Source of the DNA: Haematococcus lacustris
Taxonomy: Eukaryota; Chlorophyta; Chlorophyceae; Chlamydomonadales; Haematococcaceae
Reading direction: 5' to 3'
Length of the DNA stretch: 64,000 bases
NCBI GenBank assembly: GCA_030144725.1
Contig: JASKMD010000003.1
Span: forward strand, 8,816,737 to 8,880,736
In this document: positions 1-11,148 of the stretch, one piece after another
How positions within the stretch are numbered: position 1 is the stretch's first letter
How the letters are laid out: each line of letters begins with the position of its first letter
Program-made: the position numbers and the translations under genes
The notes under the pieces: model-generated
What the model was told of the DNA's origin: nothing
Database searches by the model: none
The model's input: the letters and a program-made list of their open reading frames with translations, nothing else

Positions 1-245
1 GCTGCGGTTGGGCTGATCGCTGAGCTGCAACACGCAACATTGCGGCGTTGACTGTCAAGGGGACCCAGGGTTTGAAGGCTGGTTGCTGCTTGCCACCCTC
101 CATGCTGGCTGCTGCTGCTGCTAGCATGTTATCCTTGTCTGGGGGGTGTAAGCCACTTCTAGAGTGCACGCTCTTTTCAAATGCCGCCCGACATGTATTG
201 TTATCAGTGTTTAATTATATACTTCAAGTAAATAATTATAACTAA

Positions 246-803
246 TTACCGCATGAACCCCTGGCGCCATTTCTTGCCAGGGGCCTTCCCCTTAAAGGGG
301 TCCACTTTGCCCTTGCGCTCCGTGACCCGCTGCGTCGTCCTCACGGCTGCCAGCAGTGCTGTCTTGGTCACCCCCACACCCTGCTGCTGGGCCCCCACCA
401 CCATGTCCCTGAGCTGCTGCTCCGCTACAGCTGACAAAACTGTTGGCCGCCCCCGTTTTGCAACCACCCCACCCCTCTTGATGACCCCGTGGAGGGTGGC
501 ATAGGGGACGCTGAGAAGCTGGGCCAGGGCAGCGATGGACGGCTGTGGCTGGCCCCGCTTAGGCTTGAGGTAGGCCCGAGCAGCTTCGGAGAGCCTGCTG
601 GCTCTATCGCCTGCGCTGCTGGAAGCCTTGGTGGACTGCCCAGCAGCCCCAGTGGTCAGTTTGGCCATTGGGGTCGGTGGTGTGCGGTGGGATCTGGGCT
701 CATGAGGCCATGGATAAACAGGATCAACCCCGCCAACGCGAATTTTGCCGCAAGGCCGCGGCCTGAGCGAACGAGCAAACGGGGCGCAAAGGCTGCGCCA
801 CAT
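246..803 (-). pseudogene. N-terminal fragment of a pogo/CENP-B-like DDE transposase
   Basis: The reading frame gives a 185-residue product. The last 120 residues look like the DNA-binding part of pogo/Tigger/jerky-type transposases: a first helix-turn-helix (LAQLLSVPYATLHGVIKRG), a linker with GRPTVLS, then a second CENP-B-type helix region ending GKKWRQGFMR. In the family this stretch binds the element's terminal repeats and is followed by a DDE catalytic domain. Here the frame stops directly after GFMR and runs into AT-rich DNA (about 180-245) unlike the surroundings, so the catalytic domain is absent. I read it as a truncated transposase relic. A domesticated DNA-binding protein is possible but nothing nearby supports it. 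The family call rests on recalled motif order, not a search. Confidence 0.5.
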
Positions 804-2084
804 CGGGCACCTACCGAGGTGTCTAGAAGGGGCTGACTCGCGCGCGTTCCGTGCTGCAGCGGTGCAAGCGGCACCTTAGTTGCCGGGAGGGTCAAAAAGT
901 GCGTGACAGGCGGGGGCCAGATCTCAGCCGTCGGAACGTGACGCGCTGCCCCATGCTGCCCCACACCACCAATACGCACGCAAAGGACGGTGCATGGAAG
1001 GAAGCGCGCGTGTTCGAGCGCGGAACCGGGAGAACCGCCGAATCAGGCCTATCAGATTTTGGCCACCCTCTGTGTAGCTAGTCTGGCATAGACTGCCTCA
1101 GGCGCTAGGACGGTAACCAGGTTAGCTGTCATAAACAAGTGACCCCACCCTTTTGCTACTAGGTCCTGATGCACAATCCTGAGCCCTGGCACGGCCACTC
1201 AGCATTGATAGGGTTGCTGAGTTCTGTGTCTAAATGGGTTATTCCGTGTTGAATAAGATAGTTGAATAAGATAGGTGACTTACCAATCCCAGGTTGCCTT
1301 TCATTTGAAAGCAATGCTTCGCCTTGTCTAGTTACGGGCAGGGACCATCAGCTCCACATCTGGTAAGACCAGGTTTGTTGACTAATCCATGAGTTTGACA
1401 ACTGTGCTGCTCCCCACTGCCCAACGTCCAATTTACACAGGCGCTTTTACATATTCTTATCGAGAATAATATAACACACACGTTCATGTTCGAGCAATGT
1501 TCATGCTCATGATTAAGCCCAGAGAGGGCGTATAGAAGATGTCATGCACAGTGTACATGCCAGGAGTTCAAGCTCATTGTCCCTTTGCGAGGGGTTGTGC
1601 GCAACTGGAAGGGGCGACTTGCTGTTTACTCCTCAGCACAAGATTACATCACTCAAGTATATGCCATGAACCAGCCGCTTTTACATACCTTTCTCACACG
1701 GTAACAAGTCACATACAATGTTCATGTTTGGCCTATGTTCTTGATCATGCCCAGAACTGTACCACAACCCGACAAAGCCGTGTGTTTCACCTTCCCAACC
1801 TCTGTACCTACACACCAACAAAACTGCCATCCTCAACAGCCACCGCGAACAACAAGTAGAGCTCCAAACTCCACCCCTCTCCCACCCCTTATCAATGCAG
1901 TGACAAGTGCCCAAGCTACCAAAAAGTAATCTATGCCAATCCCTGTGCACAAAAAGCTGCAGACCCTTCTTTGCAGAGGTGTCTGGTCCATGATGTCTGC
2001 TGATCTAGGCTGCAAGAAGTAAACTGCTCTGTGCAAAACCAGCCTTTGTACAGGGTCACCCAGGCATCAGCCTCAGGTGTGGGC
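804..2084. other. Intergenic region without a recognised gene; short diverged repeats
   Basis: No reading frame here has recognisable domains. Two related stretches of about 85 bases, near 1440-1530 and 1677-1760, share the pattern GCTTTTACAT ... TTCATGTT ... TGATCATGCCCAGA and look like a diverged direct repeat. TTGAATAAGATAG occurs twice in tandem near 1250-1275. The region is downstream of the first GFY gene (minus strand). TTACA on the plus strand at about 1680, read as TGTAA on the gene strand, is a possible 3' end signal about 400 bases past the stop. Confidence 0.4.
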
Positions 2085-2286
2085 TCACACGTAGTTTGTA
2101 GGGCGCAAGCCAGGCAGGGTCCAGCCCAGCTCCTCCTGGTACAGCATGGCAATGGCAGCGTAGATGGCTGAGGAGCCGCAGAAGAAGCCCACATAGCCTG
2201 CTGCCAGCTTGCAACTATCGCTGTAGTTGGCTCCGGCCAGCAGGATGAATGTCAGGGTCAGGCTGGCAAACACGACCTGCACACAA

Positions 2287-2318
<32 letters not shown>

Positions 2319-3511
2319 TTGCCACGACATGTCAGCACTCTTCCTCGTTGTAGCCTGCAGCATAGGCTGCTGAGAGGTTTAGCACGCATGCTGAGCTAGC
2401 CACCGACAGAAACAATTGGATGTGCACACATACACACGCACAGTCACAGGCCGCCAGCCCAGCCCTGCTGCTACACCTGCTGGCCTCACCTGCAAGCACT
2501 TGTTCTTGCGCAAGGTGACCACGAAGAAGCACAGCGTGAACACCGCCCACAGGCCGCACCACAGCGTGTCGCCTGTCAGAGCTGTTGCCGTCACTGAGGC
2601 CACTGTCTTCTGGATCTCCAGCAGCTTCCACAGGAACCAGCCCAGCCAGAAGCAACCGTAGCAGGAGAAGGCAGTGCCAGCAAAGGTGGCACCACGGATG
2701 AGCTGCAGGCACCACACCGTGCAGCCAGGGGTCAGCTAGAGTACGCTACCAGCTCACACTGCCTTGGGAACCAGACAGGTCCGCCTTCACCCACCTCCAG
2801 GATGCCAGCAACCAGCTGGCCAAAGCCGCCAAAGAAAGCCGCATAGGCCACCACCACAGGCAGGAAACCCTGGACACACAGCAGCAGCAGGGTGATGAGA
2901 CTAAACCCAGCACCGGGCAGCGCTGCAGTGCTCACACACTATTGCCACACAGGGCTAATCACACTGAGGCTGCGGGTGTGACAGGTGGTTGCCTTAGCCA
3001 ACGCGTGCGGCCAGACTATAGACACAATCACAGCTGCATGCATCCAGTGTCTGCAACGCTGCCCTCCTCCTGGCCCTGACCCCTGCAGCTGCACTCACGC
3101 CAGGGCTCCACTTGGTAGTGGTGAACATGAGCATGCAGGTGGTCATGCCGAAGCACAGTAGGCCGAAAGGTCCGGGATTGGCTCGCACACCGGGCGGTGG
3201 AGGCACAGCTGCGGGCACCATCATGCCGTGGCCGTGCTCCAGGTCGTCTGCGGCAGCAGCAGCAGCAGCAGCAGCAGCAGGGACCGGCACACGTGGCAGA
3301 GCCTCTTGGTTTACGGAAGGTTTTGCGGCAGCGCTGTGTGCGGGCGATGGTGCACGCAGCAAGCTCAGAGGCTGCGCTACGCTGCCACTCGTTCGCGAGC
3401 TGGGAAGCATGCCATCCAGCCTCGGAACACCAGATATCTCAGTCTATCGCAGCGCAAGCACTCACCACTGACAGACGCGGTGCCATGTGGAGCCTTGGTG
3501 GGAGTTGCCAT
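2085..3511 (-). CDS. GPR1/FUN34/YaaH (GFY) family acetate transporter-like protein, copy 1
   Basis: Five exons on the minus strand join in frame: 3466-3511, 3099-3247, 2795-2869, 2490-2702 and 2085-2276 (224 residues). All introns are GT..AG and phases agree. The start ATG (MATPTKAP) is followed by a short hydrophilic N-terminus and the family signature NPGPFGLLCFG, then glycine-rich hydrophobic segments (FFGGFGQLVAGILE, GATFAGTAF, YVGFFCGSSAIYAA). This fits the six-helix GFY fold and its usual size of about 200-230 residues. Yeast Ato/Gpr1 and bacterial SatP members carry acetate, succinate or ammonium across membranes, and green algae have several GFY genes. Substrate and membrane are inferred from the family. 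Intron 1 could be misread as coding: it stays open through a poly-Ala stretch encoded by a CAG-type repeat. A second copy with the same introns lies at 38571-39984. Confidence 0.88.
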
Positions 3512-4064
3512 GTTCAGCGCGTGCAAGGAGCGGCAGTAGAGGGCAGAGCAGGTGTGGAGGGTACAGGCTCGACGAAGCGGCACTGCTTTCTGGGTGTCGG
3601 CGCTGCGGGTACTTGAGCGTATCTCACTCTTGTTCAATGTTAGTAAACCCAGTCATCCGAGAAACCAGTGTATCACGCGTAGTGCAGCTGTGCTGTGGCG
3701 ATCACAATGGCCCGATCGACGCGGTCCGAGGCTCTGCCGAGGTTATGTGTCAAAAAGATGTAAAGGTTTGGTTTCAAATTGCCGCCCCTGGACATGAACG
3801 GGTCAGGCCAACAAAATTTATTCAACAAGGAACAACATGTTGGACTTTGGGTAATCTCACTCAGCTACTACAATTAACTTGCAGCAACCTCAGTCGCACC
3901 CTTGATGACTGTGCACAAACCCCACACCAGTGGCACGTTCGTGGGCAAACCCCATGACCACAGGGCAAAACTAACAGCTTAACGCTTGAAAGGCTAACAG
4001 CCTGTGCAAAATTACCAAGGCCAACGCATTGTTGCCGGCCCCACCATCAATGCCCCGCCTGTAC
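3512..4064. other. Upstream region of GFY copy 1, no gene seen
   Basis: This stretch is the promoter side of the minus-strand GFY gene. I see no supported coding exon, repeat array or transposon end in it. Short frames are present on the plus strand but show no domain. Confidence 0.35.
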
Positions 4065-4545
4065 TCTGCAGCCCGGTGCAGCCTCTGCCTGACCTTGGGC
4101 AGCCGGTCATTGACCAGCTTGTAGCCCTGCTGGTACTCCTTGCCAACGGGGGGCAGGGCCTTCAGGTCCTTCTAGCTGCACAGCTCCAAGGGGCGCTGCT
4201 TGCTCTCCCCAATGCGCTGGAAGTTCAGGCACGGGTTGGTGTCCCGGTCCAGCCACCTGCCCCATTGGGGGGCCTGGGGTTGTGGCACTGCGCCAGGTGG
4301 GGGCTGGGCTGGGGGCTGGTCCTGGGCTGCGGGAGGGGGCTGGGCCTAGGCAGGGGCAGGGTGGTCCTGGGCAGGGGGGACTGGGGGAGGGGCATGGGGT
4401 CCTGGGCAGGGGCAGGGGGGTCCTGGACAGGGGCAGGGTGGTGCTCAGCTGGGGGAGGGGGAGGGGGGTTGGGCGGCACCTCATGGCACCACTTCAGGCC
4501 CCGCACACACTTAGCATGCCGCAGGCTCCAAGCTGGGCGCACAGG
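4065..4545 (-). pseudogene. Fanzor (TnpB-like) C-terminal fragment, degenerate
   Basis: Read on the minus strand this matches the C-terminal half of the better copy at 20857-21654. It has RPAWSLRHAKCVRGLKWC, a proline-rich linker, then GRWLDRDTNPCLNFQRIG and RPLELC followed by an in-frame stop, then GKEYQQGYKLV. The DRD-x-N motif is the RuvC-III end of TnpB/Fanzor nucleases. The internal TAG and the substitution NPCLN for NAALN show decay. A second, more decayed minus-strand piece (GKGKAAKA, then a frameshifted NAALNMQ-like stretch and KWCP) lies at about 4700-4860. Both are relics of the transposon family described at 8729. Confidence 0.7.
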
Positions 4546-4699
4546 CAGCTGCTACTGGTGTGCCTTGGGCAACCGTTTGTAACCCATTGTTAGTGAACCC
4601 TATGACAGGGTATTCCCTTCGGTTTGCTGACTGGACATCTTGGACCCTAGCACATCCTGCACCCCAGCACATAAACAGTTGGTAACCACAAGCAACCAG

Positions 4700-4860
4700 C
4701 TGAGACCGCCAGCACAGCTTTTGCGGGCACCACTTGCAATCCCAACGAGTTGCATGTTCAGTGCGGGATTGCAGTCCTTGTCAACTCACCTGCCTGGTTG
4801 CGGTGCTGGTAGCCTTGCCAGCCTTGGCAGCCTTGCCCTTGCCTCCGCCCGTATATAGCG
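4700..4860 (-). pseudogene. Second decayed Fanzor C-terminal remnant
   Basis: On the minus strand GKGKAAKAGKA is followed by a frame-broken version of the GRWLDRDCNAALN block. It matches the KGKAAKAKPAPQPGRWLD region of the plus-strand copies at 9500 and 21400. No open frame of useful length remains. It lies in the same orientation as the fragment at 4065-4545, and together they may be one rearranged insertion. Confidence 0.5.
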
Positions 4861-5149
4861 TGTTTTGAGAGAGGGGCTTCTGCCTGGGGCGCGGCCTGCT
4901 CCCACCACTCCTATGCCGATGCAGTGTTGATCACTAAGGTTGACGTTCCTTCTCATGCAAGACATATCCCGCAAGGGCAGTGGCCTGGGAGTGGTCTTCC
5001 AGTTTGGGTGATACAGGTGGTGCTTACCACCAATTTGCTGGCAGCACCATGACAGCAGCATTGGCAGAAACTCTGGTTTAGGAAGGGCAGGGAGATAGAG
5101 TATGGAATGACATGGGAGTGATACTGCCTGCAAGCACACAGCCAGGCAC

Positions 5150-5395
5150 CACAGCCAGGCAGGTGGGTAGACCGGGACTGCAACGCAGCATTGAACATGC
5201 AGCGCATGGGGAAGAGCAGATGGCGCCCGCTGGAGCTGTGCTACTGGCCAGAGCAGGGTAAGCTGCCAGCCAAGGGAAAGGAGTACCCTGACCTGGGGGT
5301 ACAAGCGGGTGCGAGACAAGCCACCCGAGGCGCAGCAGTAGCAGCAGCAGCAGCCTGCTGGGGCGCAGTAGTGTGTGCCCTATCTTGAGTTGTTC
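5150..5395 (+). pseudogene. Fanzor C-terminal fragment with frameshift
   Basis: The frame reads QPGRWVDRDCNAALNMQ, then RWRPLELCYWPEQGKLPAKG and KEYPDLG. One extra G at about 5306 then shifts the frame away from the expected GYKRVRDKPPEAQQ tail. The RuvC-III motif DRDCNAALN is intact. Upstream exons (RuvC-I, RuvC-II and zinc-finger region) are missing, so the piece cannot encode a nuclease. It is joined to a well preserved right end (5396-5645), which shows where the 3' end of the parent element lies. Confidence 0.75.
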
Positions 5396-5645
5396 TCAGC
5401 TAACGGATAGTGCATGCAGGTCATGCCAACTCTACATCGTAACCCTCGTGGTCAGGCAATAGTGTAGGCGGTAGGCGCCCATGCCCATGTGTATGCCATG
5501 TATATGCCATGTGCATGGGAACTCCACACAGCCCATTACCACCATTTGAGTCGGGCCACTAGTGGTCCCTAGTGATCCCGCTAGTGGCCACTACTGGTCC
5601 GGCTCAAATGGAGGCCCTAGTGAGGGACAAGGGAACTGAAAACAG
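5396..5645 (+). mobile_element. Right end of Fanzor transposon: iterons, constant box, hairpin
   Basis: After the Fanzor frame come TCATGCCAACTCTAC, GGTCAGGCAAT, an iterated 11-base unit (GTGTATGCCAT and variants, about 5489-5517), the constant box GGGAACTCCACACAG (about 5517-5531) and a hairpin. Hairpin arms are 5542-5565 and 5588-5611: 24 positions with 21 Watson-Crick pairs, two G-T(U) and one mismatch. The element end GGCCCTAGTGAGGG follows. The same order recurs at 9740-10020, 12020-12185 and 41060-41335. In prokaryotic TnpB and eukaryotic Fanzor elements the guide RNA scaffold is encoded at this end, so the hairpin is a candidate scaffold (inference). Confidence 0.6.
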
Positions 5646-6355
5646 GAGTGTGCCGGCACCCTCAGCTGGGTCATGCCGGTCAGTCTGCCTGGCTTGTAAT
5701 GTCTAGCATACATGCAGAGCATCTCGGCTGCTTTCAAGGCCACAACTCGCCTTTTGCCAGAAGAGGTCCGGAGTAGATCAGTGCCTCTGTAGGTACCAGA
5801 GTAGGTCAGGGCTTCTTGAAGTGCAGTGCGATGCCTCGCAGGTGCGATCGGGGCAGCGCCTTCATTAAGTGGGTAGCAGGAGGTCAGGCCCTAGGACACA
5901 GGCTGGACAAATTAAACGGAGGGTTTATGGGCTACAACCCTACACACGGCCACAACACTTACAGGGTTGCAGGGCCCAGAGGCTCATCATAGCTGCATGC
6001 GCTTAACACATCTTGCGTCCGAGAAGGGCCTCGGCAAATGGCCCTTCTGCCAAAACCATCTGGTTTCTAACATCGAAGGCAAGGGGTAGTGCACAGCCTT
6101 GCATACTCACACCTCGCCACACCCGGGGTATGCCACTAATTGCGCTGCCCTCTGCGAGGCGGTCATGCCCGCCAATCAGGCGGCTTGCTGTCATGCAAGC
6201 TGGCTGGGTGTGTTGTTTACCCATCAGCCAGCTTGTCCACCCCCCTAGACGGCGCCTCGGTGCCAGACTCGCATCCGCAACAACTCACGATTGATTTTCG
6301 ACTTGCATGCACCTGTGCACCTAGCCGCGCAGTGCGTGCACAACTCTTGGAGCAT
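5646..6355. other. 3' flank of the thioesterase gene, no gene seen
   Basis: The stretch lies downstream of the minus-strand thioesterase stop at 6356. Plus-strand TTACA near 5960, read TGTAA on the gene strand, is a possible polyadenylation signal about 395 bases beyond the stop. I see no supported coding region here. Confidence 0.3.
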
Positions 6356-9300
6356 TTATGCCAGGTGTTGCAACAACAGCTTCCGACCATGCATCCAAAG
6401 CCGCTTCTCTTGCGCCGTTTCCGGTATCACCGGCGCCACCGGCTTCACCTCCGGCTTCACCTCCGGCTTCACCTCCGGCTGCGGCGCTGACTGCGGCATC
6501 GGTGATACGGCAGACCGGAACGTGCACCAATACGAGTGCGTGTGCACGAGCGCGTGACTGGCCGGCGTGACCTCGTGGTCCTCTACGGCTGCGTCCGCAG
6601 CTGCGCCTTCCGGGCCGGCGGGAGGGTGCTGGCAGCGCGCTACCACATGCACACACACCTGCACAAGTATGGTAGAATGAGGCAGGGTGAGGGGCAGGAG
6701 GAGAGGCAGGGGAAGGGTCAGGGTGAGGGGCAGGAGGAGGGGCAGGGGAATGGGAGCTCATGCCCCAGCAGTCAGCCAAGCTCGTGCTCATGCCTCAGCA
6801 GTCAGCCAAGCAGCCACTGGCACTGTTGCCTTCCCCAGGAGCAGGCAACTGCCAGCATTTGGCCTATGCGTCACAGCAACCAAGGCCTGGCGCATAACCA
6901 AGCCCCAACAGTGTGCGAGGGGACTGAGTTTTCTCCTCTTCCTGTCGACAGCCCCATGCGGAGGGTGCCTAGTGTCTTGTGTGGCTTACGACCCAACCTG
7001 AGTGTTTTAGTGTTTGGCTGGGGAGTGAGAGTGTGGGACACAGGAAGGGTCCCAACACCAGGAGGTCATGCCCTTCAGCCTGACCCCAGCTTACCAGCTG
7101 CCCCTTAGTGCACACCACTGCTGCTGTGAGGTGCAGCAGGGCACCTAGGGGCACCAGGGCTTTGAAGGGCACGTCCTGCAGGCAACATCACACTCGCTCT
7201 CACGCCTTCACACTTCTTCATTGCGTCACGTTTGCTGCAGGCCTACGAACCTAAAGACTGTGACCTATGCCCTGTTGCAAAAAAGGCGTTGTTGTGCATG
7301 TTAACCAGGGGCTGGGGTGCATGTGTAGCTACTGCTGCTACTGCTGCCGCCACCACCTGACCTGATGTACTGCTGCCGCCACCACCTGACCTGATGCACT
7401 GCTGCCGCCACCACCTGACCTGATGCACTGCTGCCGCCACCACCTGACCTGATGCACTGCTGCCGCCACCACCTGACCTGATGCACTGCTGCCGCCACCA
7501 CCTGACCTGATGTACTGCTGCCGCCACCACCTGACCTGATGTACTGCTGCCGCCACCACCTGACCTGATGCACTGCTGCCGCCACCACCTGACCTGATGC
7601 ACTGCTGCCGCCACCACCTGACCTGATGTACTGCTGCCGCCACCACCTGACCTGATGTACTGCTGCCGCCACCACCTGACCTGATGCACTGCTGCCGCCA
7701 CCACCTGACCTGCATGGCCACCAGCTGGACGCCTTGGCCCTCCCACTGGCCCTCTCCTGGCCCATGACAGTGGCGACTGGCGGCAGCTTGACCCAGAGCT
7801 AGGCCGTAGCGCAGCAGCTGGCCCCCATACACAGTGCCAGTGGTGTTGCGATCCTAGGGCAGCAGCAGGCCTGGTCAGATCAGGTCAGGTCAGGCCAGGT
7901 CAGATCAGATCAGGTCAGGTCAGGCCAGGCAGGCTTGAGCAGATAGGGGCGTGGCAGGGTGGGGCGAGGAGGGGCAGCCTGGCAACAACTAAACACCACT
8001 GCAGGCTGGGGTGGGGTGTGCTGCGGTGCGGATGAACCACGAGTCCATGCGGGCGCAATGAAGGCTACGTCAGGGTCAGGGCGTACCTGGTGCTTGGTGC
8101 GCCAGGAGTGGTTGATGCGGGTAAGTTGAACAGGGACAGCTGTCCTAGGCTGCCCCTGTTCCTGCACCCCTGGCTGCCCCAGCTCCCTTTCCACCTGCTG
8201 CTGCTGCTGCTGCTGCTCTTGCCCATGGTGCTGAGGGGCGTGCTGCGCTTGCTGTCCCGCCATGACCTGCTCAAACACTTCAGCCTCCAGTGCAGTGAGT
8301 GGGCCCTCATCCTCAGGCTGGTGCCTGCACAGGGTGTGGGTGCAGGCTGGACTTGAGGTAGGGCTGAACGGTGCAGGGCCACGCAACAACTGGAGGCATA
8401 CATGTGCAGCCAACAGCAGCAGCGGCGGCGGCGGCTGCACCAAAGATGGCATAGGCAGTGGCGGTGGCAGCGATAGCGGCAGTGGCGGAGCAGTGGCGAT
8501 GGCAGCAGCAGCGGCAGCAGCAGCCGCAGCAGCAGCGCCACCCACACTATACAGGTGACCAACATAGCCACAAGTGCCACCACGCAGGCTGTAGTGTGGC
8601 CGAGCTGCTTGGCTGCTATCCGCAGACCCTGAGGAAGCACTAGGCATGAATCCAGGAGCCAAGCAGGAACCAGCAGCCAAGCAGGTGCCATACCCCAACC
8701 ACAGGCTGTAGCTCAGAGTCGGCGTGTCTGAAGTGCCCTTTGGAAGTGCTCTTTGGAAGTGCCCTTTGGGAGTGCGAGAGTGAGTGACATCGCCTCCTGG
8801 CTATAAGTAGGTATCAGCAGGTGTTAGTAGATATGAGCCTAGTGGCGCAATGCCTCCGAGGAAGCGGCCCAGTGCCGCGGAGCAAGAGCCGCTTCCGATT
8901 GAAAGCCCGCGAAAACGAGGTTCGTCGTAGTCGCAGTGTGGTCCGCTGCAACTGTGCAGTCCAGTGAGCTCCGCGCTACTCACATCGCTGCTGTTCATGC
9001 CAGCGCAGGTCCTAGCGCCCCTCCAGGCAAACAACGCGAGGAGCGAAGGGCTGAATGGATAACCCAGCGCCGACAGGTGCGCACCCCCGCCTTGTATGCC
9101 CCAGCACTGTTTGTGTCCCCGCACTGTTTGTGTCCCCGCATTGTGTGGTCCCCGGGTCAGCTCAGCGGTGAATGGCCAGCAGCCCTGTGAGAGGCAGCTG
9201 AACAAGCGCAGGGCCACCAGGCCTGCAAACTGGAAGCCCCCAGCAGGGCAGGTGGAACAACGGCTGTTGCGCCCAGCCTGGAGCCAGCAGCTTGACCAGC

Positions 9301-11111
9301 CGGTGCGGGGCATGATGTGGTGCCCGGTAGTAGCCCCACGCAAGCCCCCCCAGGCCCCAAGCAGCAGCCAGGCAGCCACACCGGCAGCAGCCTCAGAGGC
9401 TGGGCCCAGCACTCCCCTGCCAGCCAAGCGCAGCAAGTGCACCAAGGCTGAGCCAGAGGCAGCTGAGCCCAACAAGGGCCAGGACAAGGCTGCTAAAGCC
9501 AAGCCAGCACCGCAGCCAGGCAGGTGGCTGGACAGGGATTGCAATGCAGCGCTTAACATGCAGCGCATTGGGGAGAGCAGGTGGCGCCCTCTAGAGCTGT
9601 GCTTCTGGCCAGAGCAGGGTAGGCTGCCAGCCAAGGGCAAGGAGTACCCTGGCCTGGGCTACAAGCGGCTGCGAGACAAGCCCTCCAAGGCCCAGGAGCA
9701 GCAGCAGCAGCCTGCTGTGGCACAGTAGTGTGTGCCCCCCCCACTCGAAGCTGTCATCAGCTTACATTAGTGCATGTTTTGTCATGCCAACTCTACGGTG
9801 TAGCCCTAACGGGTCAGGCAATGTTGTAGGTGGTAGGCGACAATGACCATGTGTATGCCATGTGTATGCCATGTGTATGCATTGTGTATCCCATGTGTAT
9901 CCCATGTGTAGGCCATAAGCATGCCATTCGATGAGAACTCCACACAGACAAAAACACCGCTTTGTAGTGGTCCACACTTAGTGTGTTCGACTGCAATGAA
10001 GGCTCAAGGTTTAGGGCCAAGGTGCTGTTACATTACACAAGAAGACAGGAACGCTGGTTGCGCTGAAGTCTGGGTTGGGATGTGCGATGTGAGAAAGCTG
10101 CAATGCCTGCCTCCTGGAGGTGCAAGAGTGATGTGGCGGAGTGTCACACTGATCTACGTCTAGTGGTCTGCGTCCTAGTGAGGGCAAAGGTGGGCCCTAG
10201 TGAGGGCAAAGGTGCTGTTGCACTGTCACTGTTGGGGTGAAGCAGGCGCAGGCTGGGGTGCAAAATGTGAACAGTACATGTCAAAGCGCAGCCGGGTCCC
10301 GAGTCCCGGGTTTCAGTACACATACAAGCGCAGCTGAGTCTCAGAACACTCCACTATTGCATGCTCCACTCTAGAATACTCCACTACTGCATGCTCAGGG
10401 CACACGGAAGGGCAGCGGAACGGAAGTCATCCAGCCCATCAGTCTTCTTTGTGTAGTGACTAAGAACATGCGAATGGCGACATGTCTGACTAAGGTTACA
10501 ATGTGACATGGCGCTCTTCAGCTAGTTCTTGAGCAGTTTATGTAACGCAAGATCTGTGGTCCTCAACACAGACCCACCCCTGCCCTATCCTTACCCCCCC
10601 ACCCTACCCACCCCTACCCAGCCAATGCACAGCCAAGGCAGTAGGGCCCGAGCCCCATCACTGCCCTGCCAGTTGTTGGCCCTCCTGCTCGCCCTCCTGC
10701 TGCCGTGCTCTTGACCCCCCTCCCTCCTCACCTGCTGCCGTGCTGTTGACCCCCCTCCCCCTCACCTGCTGCTGCGCCGGGCAGCCTGCCTCTCTGCAGC
10801 TTCCTGGGCCAGTGCTGCCTCCTCCCCATTGCGCAGCTGCAGGCCGGGCACAGGGGCAGCGGAGCGCATGCTGGGGTCACGGCTGGCCATGACAAAGCGC
10901 GCCCAGGCCACAAGGCCCGCCTGGCCTGGCCATCCAGGGGTGGGTGCGGGGGCAGGCTCAGGGTGGGAGCTTAAGGTTGGCCTGCCAATGCTCCTGTTGC
11001 TGCTGCTGCTGCTGCTGCCGCTGCTGCTGCTGCTGTTGCTCCTGCTGCTTGCAGGCTCAGGGAGACGCTCATGGTCTGACCAGGGCCCAGTTATGTCAGG
11101 ATGATCCAAGG

Positions 11112-11148
<37 letters not shown>

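Noticed and set aside
246..803. Calling the helix-turn-helix fragment a host transcription factor
   Set aside because: The CENP-B-type second helix region ending GKKWRQGF is typical of pogo-like transposases, and the frame ends at an AT-rich junction as expected of a truncated element.
3112..3616. Plus-strand frames over GFY copy 1 and the minus-strand poly-Ala N-terminus
   Set aside because: The poly-Ala codons lie in intron 1; splicing 3466 to 3247 gives an N-terminus aligned with copy 2, and the plus frames are shadows.
7243..7832. CRISPR-like array or repeat protein at 7345-7709
   Set aside because: The 29-bp units are strictly head to tail with no spacers, and the region is an intron of the thioesterase gene; three overlapping frames are open only because 29 is not divisible by three.
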